Shown: piece after piece, positions 41,438 through 51,296 of the stretch
Position numbering within the stretch: the first letter of the stretch is position 1
How the letters are laid out: each line of letters begins with the position of its first letter
The notes under the pieces: generated by a model
The model's database searches: none
Told to the model about the DNA's origin: nothing
Seen by the model: only the letters and a program-made list of their open reading frames with translations
Made by a program: the position numbers and the translations under genes
NCBI GenBank assembly: GCA_945907755.1
Contig: CAMDTN010000011.1
Span: 1-61,529, forward strand
Direction: 5' to 3'
DNA length: 61,529 nucleotides
Source: Singulisphaera sp. GP187
Lineage (GTDB): Bacteria > Planctomycetota > GCA-002687715

Positions 41438-42262
41438 CTATGGCGCCGCTGCCTGCGCACGGCGCGGCAACAGCAGCAACAACGGCCCGCTTGCGGCGAA
41501 GGCCACACAAGTGAGCGGCACCATCACTTCGAAGAATTGCGCGAACAACGCGAACACGCCCACCAGCAGCGCCATTGTGGTGAAGCTCTTGCGCTTGAAA
41601 AGCCACACCGTCAGATGCACATATTTCAGACGGCTCACCATCAGCAAACCCAAGCAGCCCACGACCCACGGCATTGCACCGCGCACCCACGATTCGCCTG
41701 TGGGGTCGAGATCGCCATTCAAGATGACCAGCGACGACACGACTGCTGCGGCGGCGGGAATCGGTAGTCCCTTGAACCAGCGGTGCGAATCTTCGTCCGG
41801 CGTGGTTTCGACATTGAAGCGCGCCAAGCGCAGCGCGCCGCCAGCGATGTACACCGCCGCCAGCACCGTGGACACGCGCGGGCTGATGAACTCTGTGCCG
41901 CTGGTCATCAACTGATGGAACAGCAACGCCGGCGCAGCCCCGAAACTGACCACATCGCAAATGGAGTCCACTTGCTCGCCGAAGCGGCTGGTCTGCCCCG
42001 TCATGCGCGCGACTTTGCCGTCCACCGCGTCAAAGACCATCGCCAAGAACAGCAGCCATGCCGCTTGCGCTTGCAATTCGGTGCGCACTTGCGCACTGGT
42101 GGCCGCAGCAGCAGCCAAGCACTTCATCATCGCCATCAACCCGGCAATGAGGTTCCCCAAGGTGACCAATGTGGGCAGCACTTGCACAGGGCGAATGCGT
42201 TTGCGCCCGCGACGCGCAAGCTCTGCAGGGTTGCCTCTCAGGCTCTCTAAGTCGGTGCTCAC
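41438..42262 (-). CDS. pssA: CDP-diacylglycerol-serine O-phosphatidyltransferase
   Basis: An integral membrane enzyme making phosphatidylserine. The 274-residue protein has the CDP-alcohol phosphotransferase motif DGKVARMTGQTSRFGEQVDS then ICD (DG-x2-AR-x8-G-x3-D-x3-D) and at least six hydrophobic segments. I chose the GTG at 42262: it forms a GTGA overlap with the psd stop, and the first residues (STDLESLRGN) lead directly to the first membrane segment. A basic segment near the N-terminus is cytosolic. Confidence 0.9.
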   Translation of the reverse strand: MSTDLESLRGNPAELARRGRKRIRPVQVLPTLVTLGNLIAGLMAMMKCLAAAAATSAQVRTELQAQAAWLLFLAMVFDAVDGKVARMTGQTSRFGEQVDSICDVVSFGAAPALLFHQLMTSGTEFISPRVSTVLAAVYIAGGALRLARFNVETTPDEDSHRWFKGLPIPAAAAVVSSLVILNGDLDPTGESWVRGAMPWVVGCLGLLMVSRLKYVHLTVWLFKRKSFTTMALLVGVFALFAQFFEVMVPLTCVAFAASGPLLLLLPRRAQAAAP

Positions 42263-42960
42263 TGTGGGCACTCCTTCAGCCGCGCGATGGCGTTCAAGCC
42301 GCCTTTCAGCATGTCGCCAGGCTGCACCAAAACTTCGGCCACCATGTCGCGCGGCAAAAACACTTCGGCGCGACTGCCAAATTTGATCATGCCGTAGCGC
42401 TCGCCGCGCTGGAATTGTTGCCCTATCAGCGCAGGGCACACGATGCGGCGCGCGATGGCACCTGCGATCTGGCGCACCAGCACTTGGCGCGGCCCGGATG
42501 GCATCTGCACTGTCAGCCCCATGTCCATGGCTTCGTTGCGGTCGCTGCCGGCGGGGTCGCGAGCATCTAAGAACGCACCGGGCCGATGTGCCAAATGGCA
42601 TACCTGCCCTTTCAAAGGCACGCGGTTCACATGCACATCGAACACGGACAAAAAGATCCCGATGCGCACGCAGGGGCCGCTGTCGCCGGAACCACCGCAG
42701 GGCGGCATGGCTGGCAGCTCCAACACATCCGTCACCTTGCCGTCCGCGGGGCTGACAACGATGTCTTCGCCTCCAGGCAGCGGCCGCTCTGGGTCCCGAA
42801 AGAAATTCAGCACAAAGGCATAGGCCCCGCAGCCGATGACGGCGCAGCCCGCCCCGAACCAACCGCCCACGAGGCCCCAGCCACACGCGGCTCCCCCAAG
42901 AAAAAGCACGGCAAAGGTGGCTAACTCCGGAATGCCATGGGGTGTGAGGGGCAGGCGCAT
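42259..42960 (-). CDS. psd: Phosphatidylserine decarboxylase, short type
   Basis: It converts phosphatidylserine to phosphatidylethanolamine. The short form of 233 residues has the N-terminal MRLPLTPHGIPELATF, two hydrophobic segments, NFFRDPERPLP, VSPADGKV, VFDVHVNRVP, and the self-cleavage site MIKFGSRAEVFLP where the Ser of the GS pair becomes the pyruvoyl group. I chose ATG 42960 over 42972 because a promoter -10 (TACGAT) overlaps the earlier ATG. First gene of the psd-pssA-folK-panC-ispE-DUF2520-aroDE-aroK operon. Confidence 0.9.
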   Translation of the reverse strand: MRLPLTPHGIPELATFAVLFLGGAACGWGLVGGWFGAGCAVIGCGAYAFVLNFFRDPERPLPGGEDIVVSPADGKVTDVLELPAMPPCGGSGDSGPCVRIGIFLSVFDVHVNRVPLKGQVCHLAHRPGAFLDARDPAGSDRNEAMDMGLTVQMPSGPRQVLVRQIAGAIARRIVCPALIGQQFQRGERYGMIKFGSRAEVFLPRDMVAEVLVQPGDMLKGGLNAIARLKECPQ

Positions 42961-42970
42961 CTGGGCTTGC

Positions 42971-44318
<1,348 letters not shown>

Positions 44319-44329
44319 AGCGAGGCCGC

Positions 44330-44350
44330 GCTCTGACACCAAGTCAGAGC
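44330..44350 (+). terminator. Hairpin after eno
   Basis: A perfect 8-bp stem, GCTCTGAC / GTCAGAGC, with an ACCAA loop lies 12 nt after the eno stop. No T-run follows. It may lower read-through into the next genes or stabilise the eno mRNA end. Confidence 0.4.
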
Positions 44351-44381
44351 ACGCCGCTGGGCTTCCGGGGAGGTAGCGCTG

Positions 44382-44696
44382 ATGGACACTGAAGACGCCA
44401 AGGCGCGCGTGCGCCACACGCTTTTTTGGGGCGGGCTCGGCCTGTTGGGGCTGATCCTGTTTTTCGGGCAGTACTTGCCCGCCGTGCGCGACTCCGCCGA
44501 CACGCGCGATTTGGTGCTGCGCCTCGAACAGCGCATCGGTGAACTGGAAGCGGAGCGCAACCGCTTAGAAGCGCGTATCGCAGCCGTGGACAAAGGCGAC
44601 CCTCACGCCATCCAACGCGGCTTGCGCGAACACGACATTGTGCCTGCCGGAATCATCCGTTTAGTGGACAACGCGCCTGTGGGCGCTGGGCGCTGA
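44382..44696 (+). CDS. FtsB/DivIC-like septum formation initiator
   Basis: A 104-residue single-span membrane protein: a short basic N-terminus, one membrane segment ([19 protein letters not shown], residues 14-32), then a coiled coil of about 40 residues ([20 protein letters not shown]) and the short C-terminal motif [14 protein letters not shown]. This is the FtsB/DivIC layout; such proteins bind FtsL and FtsQ in the divisome. GGGAGG lies 9 nt before the ATG. Position after eno supports the call. Confidence 0.8.
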   Translation: MDTEDAKARVRHTLFWGGLGLLGLILFFGQYLPAVRDSADTRDLVLRLEQRIGELEAERNRLEARIAAVDKGDPHAIQRGLREHDIVPAGIIRLVDNAPVGAGR

Positions 44697-44743
44697 AGCG
44701 CAGCGCGTTGGTACAGTCCCAGCTCCCAATAAGCGACATCAGC

Positions 44744-45760
44744 ATGAGCAACACAACAGGCGATCTTGCGGCAGTTCAGAAACTGAAAGAGGCCTACGCG
44801 GCCCTGAAGACCGAAGTCGGGCGCGTCATTGTGGGCCAAGACGCGGTGGTGGATCAGGTGCTCATGAGCATCTTCGCCCGCGGCCACGGGCTTCTGGTGG
44901 GCGTGCCTGGCCTCGCCAAGACACTGCTGGTGAGCACGCTGGCGAAATCGCTGTCGCTGTCGTTCAACCGCATTCAGTTCACGCCCGACTTGATGCCTTC
45001 GGACATCACCGGCACCGAAGTCATCCAAGAAGATCGCAGTAGCGGGCAGCGGCACTTCAAGTTCATCCCCGGCCCCGTGTTCGCGCATGTGGTGTTGGCT
45101 GACGAAATCAACCGCACGCCACCGAAGACACAAGCCGCGCTGCTGGAAGCCATGCAGGAACACCAAGTGACGGCCGGCGGACGCCGCCATGTGTTGCCCG
45201 AACCGTTCTTCGTGCTGGCAACGCAAAACCCCATCGAGCAAGAAGGCACATATCCGCTTCCCGAAGCGCAACTCGACCGCTTCATGTTCATGATCCGCGT
45301 CTCCTACCCCAGCGCTGAAGAGGAACTGAAAATCATTCAAGACACCACCGGCGCGCGCAGTGTTGAACTGCGTCAGGTGCTCAGCGCCGCTGAAATCTTG
45401 GAACTGCAAGACACCGTGCGCCGCGTGCCGGTGTCGGATCATGTAGTGAATTACGCTTTGGAATTCGCGCGCCGCACGCGCATCACCACGCCGGAAGCCG
45501 ATGATTTCGTGAAGCAGTGGGTGGCGTGGGGCGCTGGCCCGCGCGCCAGCCAATACTTGGTGTTAGGCGCAAAGGCCCACGCCGTGCTGCACGGCCGCAC
45601 TTGGGTGAGCGGCGAAGATGTGCGCGCTGTGGCCCATCCGGTGCTGCGCCATCGCATCATTCGCAACTTCCGCGCCGAAGCCGAAGGCATTACCACCGAC
45701 GGCGTCGTCGATCATTTGATCAAAGAAATCCCCCGCGCCGCCGCAGACCGCAGCGCGTGA
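44744..45760 (+). CDS. MoxR-family AAA+ ATPase
   Basis: A 338-residue AAA+ chaperone-like ATPase. Walker A is [13 protein letters not shown] near residue 48, Walker B is [20 protein letters not shown], and sensor 1 is [20 protein letters not shown] followed by LDRF. The C-terminal lid follows. MoxR proteins work with DUF58 and VWA proteins encoded next to them, as here, in maturation of envelope or enzyme complexes. The ATG at 44744 was chosen because the conserved part starts soon after; TGGTACAGT at 44709-44717 could be an extended -10. Confidence 0.92.
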   Translation: MSNTTGDLAAVQKLKEAYAALKTEVGRVIVGQDAVVDQVLMSIFARGHGLLVGVPGLAKTLLVSTLAKSLSLSFNRIQFTPDLMPSDITGTEVIQEDRSSGQRHFKFIPGPVFAHVVLADEINRTPPKTQAALLEAMQEHQVTAGGRRHVLPEPFFVLATQNPIEQEGTYPLPEAQLDRFMFMIRVSYPSAEEELKIIQDTTGARSVELRQVLSAAEILELQDTVRRVPVSDHVVNYALEFARRTRITTPEADDFVKQWVAWGAGPRASQYLVLGAKAHAVLHGRTWVSGEDVRAVAHPVLRHRIIRNFRAEAEGITTDGVVDHLIKEIPRAAADRSA

Positions 45761-45767
45761 GCCTGCG

Positions 45768-46667
45768 ATGAGCGAGGACTATCGCAAGTACCTCGATCCG
45801 GCCGTACTGGAAAAAGTTGCCGGACTCGAGGTGAAAGCCCGCCTTGTGGTGGAGGGCTTCATGGCCGGGCGGCATGAGTCGCCTTACAAAGGCTCTTCGG
45901 TGGAATTCGCTGAGCACCGCGAATATGCGCCTGGCGACGACTTGCGCCGCATCGACTGGAAGGTCTATGGCAAGTCCGACCGCTTCTATTTGAAAGAGTT
46001 CGAAGAAGAGACGAACTTGAAGGCCTATGTCGCGGTGGATGCTTCGGCTTCCATGGGCTACGCCGGTGGCACGCGCATCAGCAAGCTGGAATACTCGAAG
46101 TACGCCGCAGCGGCCATCTTGCATTTGGTGCAACAGCAACGCGATTCCGGTGCGCTCATCGCATTCGGTAGTGGCGTCAGCAACTTCGTGCCGCCGGGCA
46201 GCAGCAGCGCACACCATCGCAATCTCATCGAAACCCTCGCGGGCTTGGTCCCTGACGGCAAGAGCGGCATCGGCGTTGTCTTCGACGAAATCGCTTCGCG
46301 CTTGCGGCAACGCTCACTGGTGGCTGTGTTCTCTGACTTGATCGACGACACCACTGGCGTGCTGCGCGGTTTGCAACACATGGCGCACCGCGGCCACGAT
46401 GTGATCCTCTTCCATGTGATGGACTCCGACGAACTCGAATTTCCGTTCGAGAAAATGACGCGCTTCGAAGGCATGGAAGACATGGAGCGCTTGCTGCTGG
46501 ATCCGAAAGCCGTGCGCGAGGCGTACCTCGCTGAAGTTGGCGCGTTCCGCTCGCAAGTGATGGCCACCTGCCTCGCCAGCCGCATGGATTATGTGCCGCT
46601 GGACACATCTGCGCCTTTAGACAAAGCACTTTCCGCCTGGCTCGCCCGGCGCACGGGGACGCGCTGA
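45768..46667 (+). CDS. DUF58 domain protein (VWA-like)
   Basis: A 299-residue protein. The DUF58 core is GSSVEFAEHREYAPGDDLRR then IDWKVYGKSDRFYLKEFEEE, residues about 45-87. A VWA-type metal site, VAVDASASMGYAG (D-x-S-x-S), follows. No membrane segment is seen, so it is likely cytosolic and bound to the MoxR ATPase encoded 7 nt upstream. It ends 1 nt before the BatA-like gene. Exact substrate unknown. Confidence 0.88.
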   Translation: MSEDYRKYLDPAVLEKVAGLEVKARLVVEGFMAGRHESPYKGSSVEFAEHREYAPGDDLRRIDWKVYGKSDRFYLKEFEEETNLKAYVAVDASASMGYAGGTRISKLEYSKYAAAAILHLVQQQRDSGALIAFGSGVSNFVPPGSSSAHHRNLIETLAGLVPDGKSGIGVVFDEIASRLRQRSLVAVFSDLIDDTTGVLRGLQHMAHRGHDVILFHVMDSDELEFPFEKMTRFEGMEDMERLLLDPKAVREAYLAEVGAFRSQVMATCLASRMDYVPLDTSAPLDKALSAWLARRTGTR

Positions 46668-46668
46668 C

Positions 46669-48912
46669 ATGGGCTCATTCTTCGGCGCACCGGCAATGTT
46701 GTGGTGGGGGCTGGCAGCCTCCGTGCCCATCCTCATCCACCTCTTCTCGCGCCAGCGCTACCAGCGCTTGCCGTGGGCCGCGATGGAATTCTTGCGCCGC
46801 GCCTTCAAGAAGACGCGCAAGCGCGTGCGCTTGGAACATCTGCTGATTCTGCTTCTGCGCATCCTGGCATTGCTGCTGCTGGCGCTGGCGTTGGCAGCTC
46901 CGCTGCGCGATGTCACCAGTTTGTTGGGCGGTGGCCGCCGCGAATTGGTGCTGGTGCTGGACGACAGTTTTTCCATGGCGCTGGAAGAGAGCGATGGATC
47001 GACGCCGTTTGCGCGTGCAAAAGCCAAAGCTGTGGCGCTCGTGAATGACTTGCGCGGCGACCGCGGCGACACCGTGAGCGTGCTGTTGGCAGGGCGCCCC
47101 GTGCGCATGCTGCGCAAGGCCAGCACCGAATTGGATAAGACCGCCACCGAATTAGCCAAGCTGGAAGTAAGCGATCTCGCCACGGATTTAACCGGCGCGT
47201 TGTCCACCGCCGCTGGGCTGCTGGAATCGTTGCCCGAAGGCGCGGAAGTGGTGCTGCTCTCAGATGTGCAGAAAACAGCCTTTGGCGACAGCACATCTGA
47301 AGCAGTGGCCAGAGACTTGGCCCTCGCCGCCCGCGCCATCACGGCGCGCAAGGGCACGCTGCGTTTCGTGCTGCCTCGCGCAACAAACACCGACAACTTG
47401 GCGCTCACTGCCTTGGAATGCCGCGAGCACAGCGTCATCGCTGGCCGCGCCGCGCGCATGGTGGCGACGCTCACCAATTTTTCCGACAAGCCGCAATCCG
47501 GCACGGTGCGTTTCCATGCGGACGGCGCCACCGAACCGTTTGAATCGCGCGAAGTCGAATCGTTACGCCCCGGTGCCAGCGAAAGCGTGGATGCGCGCGT
47601 TGTGTTCAACGCAGCGGGCAGCCATGTGGTGGAAGCGCGCTTCGCCACCGACGCGTTAGGCCCGGACAATCGCCGCGCACTCGCCTTGGATGTGCGCAGC
47701 AGCATTCGCGTGCGCTTAGTTGATGGTGAGCCCGCAGCCGAGCCCGGCGAAGCGGAATCGTTCTTCATGGCCGCATCGTTAGATCCCGGCATCGAAGGCG
47801 TGCGTTCGCCCTTCGAAGTGCAAGTGCTGGATGAAGGGCGCTTCGAGCAGACCCCGCTGAAGGACATCGAGATCGTGGTGTTGATGAACACCGCCGCGCT
47901 GTCACCGCGCAAGGCTGAAGAGTTGCGCGCCTTTGTCAGCGCGGGTGGCGCGCTGTGGGTGCTGCCGGGCGATCGCAGCGCACCGGAGTTACTGAACACA
48001 TTGCTGTTCCAAGCGGGGCACGGCCCGCTGCCTGCGGCAATTGCTGGGCCCGTTGTGGCCGCACCCGAGAGCACCAGTTTTCGCTTGAGCGCGCCCGATC
48101 CGATGCCCACGGAATTGGCCTATTTCGCCGACAAAGATGTGGCTTCATGGTTGGGGCGTGCGCCGATTCACAAGCACTGGAAGTTAGAGCTCGCAGCAGA
48201 CGCAGCGGCGCCTGCGCCCGCAACAAACCTCGGCGATGTTGTGAACACCGCGCGCGTGTTGTTGACTCTTGCCGCGCAAGATGGCAGCGGCACACCACAA
48301 CCAGCGTTGGTCGTGAAGCGCTTCGGCGCGGGGCGCGCGGCCATCTGCGCATTCAGTGGCGACCAAGAGTGGACCGACCTGCCCGCCTTCCCCACTTTCG
48401 TTTTGCTGACGCGCGAGTTGGCGTGGTGGCTGAGCGAACAGGCTTCCAGCAGCGACAACCTGTTGGCCGGCGCTTCGTGGCGCCATCGCGTGCGCGGGCC
48501 TGTGAAAGAAGCGTTGCTGGCTTACGACGGCGGGGCCACTGCGGTGTTGCGCCCGCAAAGCAGCGACAGCGTGGCAACACTGGTCAGCGACGGCCTGTTG
48601 CGCGCGCGCCTCTGGCGCGCCGATTTCATTCCGCGCGACGGCGAAGCGCTGGAAGAAAGCACGCCGCGTTGGGTGGCGGTAAATGTAGATTGCGCTGAAT
48701 CCGATTTGCACCGCGCCGACGAAGCGTGGTTGCGCACGGTGTTCGGCCCCGAAACGCAATTCGAAAGCGAAGGGCGTGAAGCGCAACAAGGCAACGAAGC
48801 CGCGGCAGCAGAGAATGCGTGGTGGTGGCTGTTGTTGGGCGCACTCACCGCGCTGCTGGCTGAAACGGCACTTTCGCAGTGGTTTGGCGCTCGTTCCGAG
48901 GCACGCGCATGA
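46669..48912 (+). CDS. BatA-like membrane protein with VWA domain
   Basis: A 747-residue membrane protein. Residues 1-75 are the BatA N-terminal domain with two membrane segments (MLWWGLAASVPILIHLF and LLILLLRILALLLLALALA) around a basic loop. A VWA domain follows with LVLDDSFSMAL as the metal site. The large middle part is periplasmic, and the last membrane segment is WWWLLLGALTALLAETAL. It is translationally linked to the DUF58 gene and to the next gene (ATGA overlap). The Bat/MoxR systems are linked to envelope stress and cell-wall integrity in other phyla. Confidence 0.82.
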   Translation: MGSFFGAPAMLWWGLAASVPILIHLFSRQRYQRLPWAAMEFLRRAFKKTRKRVRLEHLLILLLRILALLLLALALAAPLRDVTSLLGGGRRELVLVLDDSFSMALEESDGSTPFARAKAKAVALVNDLRGDRGDTVSVLLAGRPVRMLRKASTELDKTATELAKLEVSDLATDLTGALSTAAGLLESLPEGAEVVLLSDVQKTAFGDSTSEAVARDLALAARAITARKGTLRFVLPRATNTDNLALTALECREHSVIAGRAARMVATLTNFSDKPQSGTVRFHADGATEPFESREVESLRPGASESVDARVVFNAAGSHVVEARFATDALGPDNRRALALDVRSSIRVRLVDGEPAAEPGEAESFFMAASLDPGIEGVRSPFEVQVLDEGRFEQTPLKDIEIVVLMNTAALSPRKAEELRAFVSAGGALWVLPGDRSAPELLNTLLFQAGHGPLPAAIAGPVVAAPESTSFRLSAPDPMPTELAYFADKDVASWLGRAPIHKHWKLELAADAAAPAPATNLGDVVNTARVLLTLAAQDGSGTPQPALVVKRFGAGRAAICAFSGDQEWTDLPAFPTFVLLTRELAWWLSEQASSSDNLLAGASWRHRVRGPVKEALLAYDGGATAVLRPQSSDSVATLVSDGLLRARLWRADFIPRDGEALEESTPRWVAVNVDCAESDLHRADEAWLRTVFGPETQFESEGREAQQGNEAAAAENAWWWLLLGALTALLAETALSQWFGARSEARA

Positions 48913-51290
48913 ACACTCCCGACGAAGCCAACACTGGTCTCGTGCTGTTAGGCGCGCCCGCTGCGTGGGTGATCGTGCTGGTGATCATCCCGGCACTGCT
49001 GGGGTTTACGGCGCTGTTCTATCGCATGGGCCGCACGCCTTCGCCCAAAGCGCGCTGGTTCTTGGCTGGATTGCGCGCGTTGGTGGTTGTGTTGCTGGCA
49101 GGGCTGCTGATGGACCCCGCCTTCGAAGCGCAAATTGTGGAGCGCAAACCAGTGCTGACCGTGGTGCTGGCCGACAGCAGTGCTTCGATGCGCACGCGCG
49201 ACGATTATTCACAAGCACCGGCACTGGCCGCTGCAGTGCGCGCCGCCGCAGGGCTGGACAGCGCAACCCCATTGGGCAGTGTCGAGCGCATCGAACTGGC
49301 GCGCCGCGTGCTCGATGACGGCAGCGAGAAAAGTTTCCTGCGCGAGCTTGCCAAGCAGCATCCTGTGAAGCTGCTCAGCTTTGGCGAAAAACTGTCGCCA
49401 GCCAGCAGCTTCGCCAGCGTGCAAGCCGATGAACGCGCCACCGCCATCGGCCTCGCGCTGCAACGCACACTCGACGACCCCGAAGTGAAGAGCAGCCCCG
49501 TTGGCAGCATCGTCTTGATCACCGATGGCCGCAACACGGCGGGCCCCGCAGCAATGGACTTCGCAGAGTTCGCACGCAACCGCCGCATCCCCGTGCATTG
49601 CATTGGCGTGGGCGACCCATCTGCGCTGCGCAATTTGAAGATCGTCGGGCTGCTGGCACCAGCGGTCAGCTTGCTGCACGACACGGTGGTCATTGAAACG
49701 CGCACGCGCCAGCGCGGTTTGAACGGCGCTGCCGCAACGCTGCGTTTGTTGGTGGATGGCACCGTTGTTGAACAACAAGATTTCACTTTCGGCGCTGCTG
49801 ACGAAGACCGCGTGGTGCGCTTGATGCATCGGCCCGCGCGCGTTGGTCAGCAAGAATGGGTGGTGGAATTGGTGCCGCAGCCAGGCGAGGCCGACACCAG
49901 CGACAACCGGCGTACGGTGCCCATCTTGGTGAAAGATGAGCGCATCAAGGTGCTGTACCTCGAAACCTATCCGCGCTGGGAATACGCGACACTGAAAGAT
50001 TTTTTGACGCGCGGCGAAGAAGCCTTCGACACGCACTGCTTGCTGTTGGATGCCGACCGCGGCTTCCCCCAAGAATCATCGGCGCGCTTGCCGCCGCTGC
50101 GCGAGTTGCCCGAATCGCCCGAAGATTTGTTCCACTACGACGTGATCATCTGCGGCGATGTCGACCCCGAAGGCTTAGGCCATGGCGACCCTGAACGCGC
50201 GCGCCGCTTCCAACAGAATCTGCGGCTGTTCGTCGAACAAGGTGGCGGTTTCATCATGCTCAGTGGCGAACGCTTTTCGCCCGGCGCGTGGAAGGACACG
50301 CCCATCGCTGAAATACTGCCCGTGATCATCGATTCCAGCGAAAGCGGCGGCAGCGGCGGCGATTCTGGATTCCACATGCGCCTCACAGAATTGGGCCGCG
50401 AACATCCGGTGATGCAGATTGTCGAAGACCCCGCACGTAACCGCGCCATTTGGGAAGGCGGCGAAGATCCGCTGGCGCTGGCGCCGCTGTGGTGGTTCGC
50501 GCCCGTGAAAAAGACCAAGCCAGGTGCCATGGCGTTGGCGCTGCACGCAAGCGCCAGCAACTTGCACGGCGCCCAAGTGTTGCTGGCCACCGGCACCTAC
50601 GGCGAAGGCCCAGTACTTTTCTCGGCGCTCGACGAAATGTGGCGCTGGTACCGCGATCAAGGCCCGTTCTCGCACCACCGTTTCTTCGGCAACATGGTGC
50701 GCTTCGCTGCGCGCACACGCTTGCTAGCGGGCGACAAGCGTTTCCGCTTGAATGCCGACCGCAGCGAAGTCGAACAAGGCGCGCGCGTTTCGTTGAGTGC
50801 TTCCGTGAAAGACCGCGCTTTCTTGCCTGCCACGCGCGAAACGCAAGAGGTGGTGCTGCGCGAACCTTCGGGGCGCGAACGCCGCGAACTGTTGCGCCGC
50901 GTCGAAAACGGCCGCTACGAGCGCGCGTTCAGCGTAGGCGAGCTCGGCGAATGGAGCGCGTGGCTGCCGAACGAAGATGGCGTCAGCGACGAACGCATTG
51001 CGCCTCTGACTTTCCGCGTGGTCTTGGCGGATGCCGAACAACGCGAGCCCATCATGGAAGAGGCGCAATTGCGCGCGCTAGCCGCCGCCACCGGTGGGCG
51101 CTACACGGGGCTTGAAGGCGCGCGCGAATTGCTAAGCAGCGCGGCGTCAGGCACGGTCGAGATCCCACGGCAGCGCCGCATCCTGCGCTTGCGCGATAAA
51201 GACAGCCCATGGTTGCAGTGGATCCCCGCGGTGCTGTTAGTGCTGTTGGGCGTCGAATGGATGGTGCGCAAGCGCCAACGGCTTATTTAG
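48909..51290 (+). CDS. VWA protein with glutamine-amidotransferase-like domain
   Basis: A 793-residue membrane protein. Two N-terminal membrane segments (WVIVLVIIPALLGFTALFY and LRALVVVLLAGLLM) precede a VWA domain with VVLADSSASMRTR. Around residues 340-560 there is a class I amidotransferase-like fold (VLYLETYPRWEY, VIICGDVDPEGLG, VEQGGGFIMLSGERFSPG) without an evident catalytic Cys, so it is probably a binding domain. The C-terminal anchor is WLQWIPAVLLVLLGVEWMV. The ATG at 48909 overlaps the previous stop; it likely forms a membrane complex with the BatA-like protein. Confidence 0.8.
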   Translation: MNTPDEANTGLVLLGAPAAWVIVLVIIPALLGFTALFYRMGRTPSPKARWFLAGLRALVVVLLAGLLMDPAFEAQIVERKPVLTVVLADSSASMRTRDDYSQAPALAAAVRAAAGLDSATPLGSVERIELARRVLDDGSEKSFLRELAKQHPVKLLSFGEKLSPASSFASVQADERATAIGLALQRTLDDPEVKSSPVGSIVLITDGRNTAGPAAMDFAEFARNRRIPVHCIGVGDPSALRNLKIVGLLAPAVSLLHDTVVIETRTRQRGLNGAAATLRLLVDGTVVEQQDFTFGAADEDRVVRLMHRPARVGQQEWVVELVPQPGEADTSDNRRTVPILVKDERIKVLYLETYPRWEYATLKDFLTRGEEAFDTHCLLLDADRGFPQESSARLPPLRELPESPEDLFHYDVIICGDVDPEGLGHGDPERARRFQQNLRLFVEQGGGFIMLSGERFSPGAWKDTPIAEILPVIIDSSESGGSGGDSGFHMRLTELGREHPVMQIVEDPARNRAIWEGGEDPLALAPLWWFAPVKKTKPGAMALALHASASNLHGAQVLLATGTYGEGPVLFSALDEMWRWYRDQGPFSHHRFFGNMVRFAARTRLLAGDKRFRLNADRSEVEQGARVSLSASVKDRAFLPATRETQEVVLREPSGRERRELLRRVENGRYERAFSVGELGEWSAWLPNEDGVSDERIAPLTFRVVLADAEQREPIMEEAQLRALAAATGGRYTGLEGARELLSSAASGTVEIPRQRRILRLRDKDSPWLQWIPAVLLVLLGVEWMVRKRQRLI

Positions 51291-51296
51291 AAACCT

